Origin: Chrysomallon squamiferum
Taxonomy: Eukaryota; Mollusca; Gastropoda; Neomphalida; Peltospiridae
Direction of reading: 5' to 3'
DNA: 64,000 nt
Assembly (NCBI GenBank): GCA_012295275.1
Contig: CM022669.1
Location: 13,628,672-13,692,671, forward strand
Shown: positions 51,178 to 64,000 of the stretch, one piece after another
Numbering within the stretch: the first letter of the stretch is position 1
Layout of the letters: every line of letters begins with the position of its first letter
The notes under the pieces: model-generated
Told to the model about the DNA's origin: nothing
What the model saw: only the letters and a program-made list of their open reading frames with translations
Database searches by the model: none
Position numbers and translations under genes: made by a program

Positions 51178-52016
51178 ATGAATGACCGAATTCAAACAGA
51201 TATAGTCGATACAGATTACACTATCGATGACGATAGTGAACCAGAACTGGACGATTTCTGTCGGGAGTGTGACGCTCTGTACAACAAGCTTGTCGATGTG
51301 ACCGTCACTCCACCGTACAGAGGTCGCCGGTTCAAGAAGGACTCCAGAACCTGGCTCCACAAAAATCGCAAAGACGACAGGGACGAGTTCGACCCGTACA
51401 AGTACGTTGACGAAGACGACTACGAGTTTGCTTACTCCGTCGTCGACAAAAACGGGCGAAGATTTAAGAAGGACTCGAGAGTGTGGCTCCACAAAGTGTC
51501 CAAGAAGTCCACTCACTGTGACGAAAACACGTCCTGCGATAACTTCCTGGACGAGGACTCTTTAACGGCCATGTCGAAAATTACCATCGGAAAGCAGCGG
51601 AAAGAACAGATGGAGAAAATCGGCAAGAAGTGCATGGGCTACTTTCGGTCGGGAGTCATGGAGAAGATGATAGTGGCCGGGCTGCAGCGAACTCGTAAGA
51701 GACGAAAAATGGGGGTGACGGCTCCGCTCTCCGTCCTCACTGGAAATGACATGAATCAGAGGCAGGCGATGAACAACTGGGCCGCGCACAAGCAGAAGAA
51801 GTCCGAGGTGATTTTCACCACCATCAACGAGACGGCAGAAGACAACCTGTCCGACTCGTATTCGTCCAACAGGTGTTCCAGGACGTCCTCGCAGGAAAGT
51901 CTCAACGAAACGAAGCAGACGAACCTCGACGATTCGTGGACGGAGACGAAGCAGATGAAGTCTGACATGTCCTCGTGCAGAGATGGTAACAATTCACCTT
52001 TGACCTCGGAGGGATG
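51178..52016 (+). CDS. Unknown gene exon 1
   Basis: 279 codons plus two bases. Without splicing, the frame would stop one codon later at 52018-52020; the stop codon overlaps the GT donor at 52017-52018, so an unspliced transcript would encode a 280-residue protein ending in Trp. Confidence 0.87.
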
Positions 52017-52153
52017 GTAAGGCAGAGTTTTCAGTCATGACAGATCAAAACTGCAATTTTTACAAAACTAATTATTGCGGAGAACAGTATGAATAAATGA
52101 ATGAATGAATGAATAAAAATTGGGAAATAATAATAATAAATACCACGACTACG

Positions 52154-52212
<59 letters not shown>

Positions 52213-52571
52213 AATAATAATAAGAAGAAGAATAATAAAAATAAAAAGAAGAATAATAAATTCATTACGTTCCAAACGTTTGTTTCAGCTACGACCTGGC
52301 CACCGATTCGCACATTAAAGCCGCCAGGTTCGTGTTGTCCTGCACCGACTCCAAGTACGAGGTGCAGGACGACGATTCCGCGTCGTGCGACACCAACGTG
52401 GACACCGACGAGGACCTTCCTGCGACGCCTGTAGAAAGTCAGCTGGAACTGAGCCGCGAGTGTGGCGAGGCGAGTGACGGAGGCCCTCAAGAGGATCAAG
52501 TTGATCAGGATTCAGATTCCATGGCCAACCTCAACCGAAACTGTTCAAAGATGAATGTCTCATCGCCATGA
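51178..52571 (+). CDS. Unknown 373-aa protein with duplicated RRFKKDSR-WLHK motif, two-exon gene span
   Basis: Exons 51178-52016 and 52289-52571 join in phase 2 with good junctions (donor 'gatg|gtaagg', acceptor 'ttgtttcag') to give 1122 nt. I do not recognise the family. Visible: an acidic N terminus (1-40); the motif GRRFKKDSR-x-WLHK at 49-62 and again at 93-106, separated by an acidic segment; a basic central part (131-180) with RTRKRRK at 171-177, a possible nuclear signal; a Ser/Thr/Glu-rich part (210-275); and a strongly acidic C-terminal exon. There is no signal peptide and no membrane helix. An in-frame TAA at 51172-51174 stands two codons before the ATG, and the ATG context (acc-ATG) is good, so the start is well supported. 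GC-rich coding DNA in AT-rich flanks also supports a real gene. Confidence 0.85.
52142..52250 (+). repeat. (AAC)n-(AAT)n array in the intron of the unknown gene
   Basis: aac triplets at about 52155-52210, then aat and aga. Confidence 0.95.
52289..52571 (+). CDS. Unknown gene exon 2
   Basis: One base completing Cys280, then 93 codons and a TGA at 52569-52571. Rich in Asp, Glu and Ser. The acceptor pyrimidine tract is modest. Confidence 0.85.
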
Positions 52572-52939
52572 TGTTTATTTATTATTATTATTTTTTTTTA
52601 ACACTGCTGCATATAATGACGTGTCATATATGCATAAATGAAGTAACTGAAATAATATCGTAGATATTTCATTTGTATGACGTGCTTCTTTAGCGTGGAT
52701 GATTGAGCGCGTGCATATATATGTGTGTGTTTAGGCGACAGCGTGTGTGTGTGTGCGCGCGTGCATGTGTTTTTGTGTGTATCACGGTGCGAATGTCAGT
52801 GTGATATAGTCTCGAACAAAATCTTTTATGTGTTATAGATGCATCGCATTTATCCTTAAATAATAATTGTCTAAGATCCACCATGTTGTTTGTTACAATA
52901 TAGTTATCTTAACTGACAAGACCTATATCATTTATAAGA

Positions 52940-53560
52940 CATAAAATATTCTGTGATTATTTATGTGATACAGAACATACCTTGTCAATCTATATAGCTG
53001 ATACAACTGCGTACCCAATGCGTACGGAGAGGACCATGATAATTTCCATAACATATTATATACCACGACCATTTATCTAATTGTGTTAGACAGTAGGTAT
53101 ATGACATTTTTGCATTATATCATATTAACCACCATGTTTTGTTTATGGATGACCACTGACTATAATTACGTAATATGACCGTTGACTTTACGTAATATGA
53201 CCATTAACGCTGATTAGTGTCTGTATGGACTATAATTACGTTTCTATGTACTATGACCATTATCTCTATGGACTATGACGTTTACTTCATAACTTTATGC
53301 AAATTACTTATCAGTTTGTATGATATGGTATTTGTCACAGTGTACTGTTTAATGTTGGACAGTGTGATACAGGAGTATGTTGTGTGCAGTGCAATTTATG
53401 TCATATAATGTGATATTGTGATGTAGTAGGTACAATGATCGTTTGTCTGAAATGAAATGTTATTGTGATGTGCGGGCGTTTGTGTGAGATAATGTTACAA
53501 TAATATAGAGTATTATGTGATTGTTTATGTCAATCGTGACATACAGTTTATATTTCATGC
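52940..53560 (+). repeat. Degenerate minisatellite-like block
   Basis: 'gactataattacgta', 'tatgacc(a/g)tt(a/g)ac' and 'atggactat' recur at about 20-35 bp between 53150 and 53290. Looser 'tgtgat'/'ttatgt' repeats continue on both sides. Confidence 0.45.
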
Positions 53561-53673
53561 TGTAAGTAATGGTTATCACAAAATGTAACTAAATGTGTCG
53601 AGTTCACTGTTTCAGTAATAAAATAATAATATAAATAAAGTTTTAATTAATTATTATATTAACACCAACAGCA

Positions 53674-53675
53674 TC

Positions 53676-53715
<40 letters not shown>

Positions 53716-53716
53716 T
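53674..53716 (+). repeat. (AAT)n microsatellite
   Basis: About 40 bp of aat. Confidence 0.94.
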
Positions 53717-54041
53717 TTATTTTTAAAAATAGCTAGAAAATTGAAGATACGGCAGCTTTGCTATGTACTTTGGTTTTATTACAATCTACGAAATGACGTC
53801 ATGAAAAAAATGTCATCCTCCATGCATAGTTAATGCTTATGCGCTTATTATTTTATTTTTATAATTTCTTATTAGACAAAAGAGCCTGCTTGAAAAAAAA
53901 AGAAAAAAAAAAGAAAGAAAATAACAATAAATTAACATTTTGAATGTTCATAAGAAGAAAAGGAATAATACATAAGGCGAATTCTAATATTAAATACATA
54001 CGCAGAAGAAAAAGTGTCCATGAAGAATATATAAATTCACA

Positions 54042-54062
54042 AAATAATAATAATAATAATAA

Positions 54063-54093
<31 letters not shown>

Positions 54094-54150
54094 AAGAAGA
54101 AGAAGAAGAAGAAGAAGAAGAAGAATTAGTAGAAGAAGAATAAGAAAACA
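54042..54150 (+). repeat. (AAT)n-(GAA)n array
   Basis: aat at 54044-54064, then about 60 bp of gaa. Confidence 0.95.
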
Positions 54151-54612
54151 AAGAAGAATTCATGTCCAAATTCATTTGTTTATTTACTAAGAACATTAAA
54201 TCATAACCCGTGTTTGTTCAAAGAGTAATTTTTTTTTTTTTTTAAGCGAAGACAACAAAGTAATGATAAAAGAAATGCAGAAAACGTCTTTTTAACACAC
54301 AAATAATAATTAGGCATTATGAAATGACAGAACATAAAGTAACATAATCATATACGTGATCCACATAGGCAATCTACTGCGACATCAGTATTTTAATTCC
54401 GTTAGTGGGTAGTTTTTATTTTATATTATTTTTTTAATAATAAAAAAATACTGTCAAGAACACGCATGCGCGAAATTTCAATACATTTATTTGTGTAAAC
54501 CAGACAGTGTGTGGATGTTGCGCTTAAATGTAAATATAAATACAGGGTGATCGTCTTGCGACTTCAAACATTTGCGGTATCATTTCCAGGGCCCATAACT
54601 CGTTCAGAATTA

Positions 54613-54618
54613 TTTATT
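54613..54618 (-). other. Candidate polyadenylation signal of the integrin gene
   Basis: AATAAA on the minus strand, about 270 bp after the predicted stop. The surrounding DNA is AT-rich, so chance is possible. Confidence 0.4.
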
Positions 54619-54888
54619 TTCTAGTATCACTCTTTTGCTGTAGTATTTTTAGAAGCTATATTCCGTTTAGAAGACACATTCCGTTTAGTAACTCATATAC
54701 GTCGAATAATGTTTACACTCTCATTCTGGTTTGCCGATTCTTCCGCGAAAAAATATTTCGAAGAGAATCGAGGTATTTCGTCGCATTTTGTGATTTGTGT
54801 TATTTTAACGATGAACAATCCACTGATAAATTGAAGCAGAAATTCACAGTAATTTCTCTAACAGTTCTTTATAAGGGAAACATTTCTG

Positions 54889-63820
<8,932 letters not shown>

Positions 63821-63929
63821 CTTTCAGAAAATAGGTTACACATGATTCCAAGTTATTAATAAAAATTTCTATTCATCCTAAAGAAGGTGCGGTTCTAGCT
63901 GTATTTTTAGGGAAGACTGAACATACATA

Positions 63930-63987
<58 letters not shown>
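63930..63987 (+). repeat. (GT)n microsatellite
   Basis: About 56 bp of GT near the right edge. Confidence 0.96.
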
Positions 63988-63989
<2 letters not shown>

Positions 63990-64000
63990 CCTAAAATTAT

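Larger units (their letters stand above)
52572..54612. other. Convergent intergenic region, 3' ends of two genes
   Basis: Holds the 3' UTR of the unknown gene (possible AATAAA at 53617) and lies downstream of the integrin 3' end. I searched the minus strand here for a membrane-helix exon of the integrin gene and saw none. Confidence 0.6.

Overview
The window reads as nuclear DNA of an animal, most likely a mollusc and probably a gastropod. Genes have spliced exons with GT/AG junctions. The GC-rich coding blocks sit in an AT-rich background crowded with microsatellites: long (CT)n/(GA)n, (CA)n, (ATT)n-type triplet and (TTTA)n arrays. Degenerate copies of what I remember as a molluscan tRNA-derived SINE are also present. 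The taxon call is inference; the spliced-gene structure is read directly from the sequence.

Layout. From 1 to 21.4 kb I find no gene, only simple repeats, degenerate tandem arrays and a pair of inverted dispersed repeats. A rhodopsin-class GPCR with a single coding exon lies at 21453-22595 (+). From 22.7 to 34.2 kb there is again no gene I can support. A three-exon TRIM-type E3 ligase gene (RING, B-box 2, coiled coil) runs from 34661 to 46540 (+), with introns of 7.7 and 2.9 kb. A two-exon gene for a 373-residue acidic/basic protein that I do not recognise lies at 51178-52571 (+), just downstream of two CRE-like sites. The 3' part of an integrin beta gene occupies 63820 down to 54889 (-). Its hybrid-domain end, PSI/hybrid linker, four I-EGF modules and beta-tail are spread over 12 well-supported small exons; the head and first exons lie beyond the right edge. 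The unknown gene and the integrin gene are convergent.

No operon-like or functionally linked gene set is visible. The most interesting point is the integrin beta gene. Its last recognisable exon stops a few codons after the conserved Cys-Pro that normally precedes the membrane helix, so the gene as read encodes no transmembrane or cytoplasmic segment. In addition, I-EGF4 has lost both cysteines of one disulphide pair. One junction in this gene (63432 to 60152) cannot be closed in phase from what I see. Other points worth checking are three related interspersed elements confined to the TRIM introns, an excess of the palindrome TGACGTCA, and several tandem arrays.
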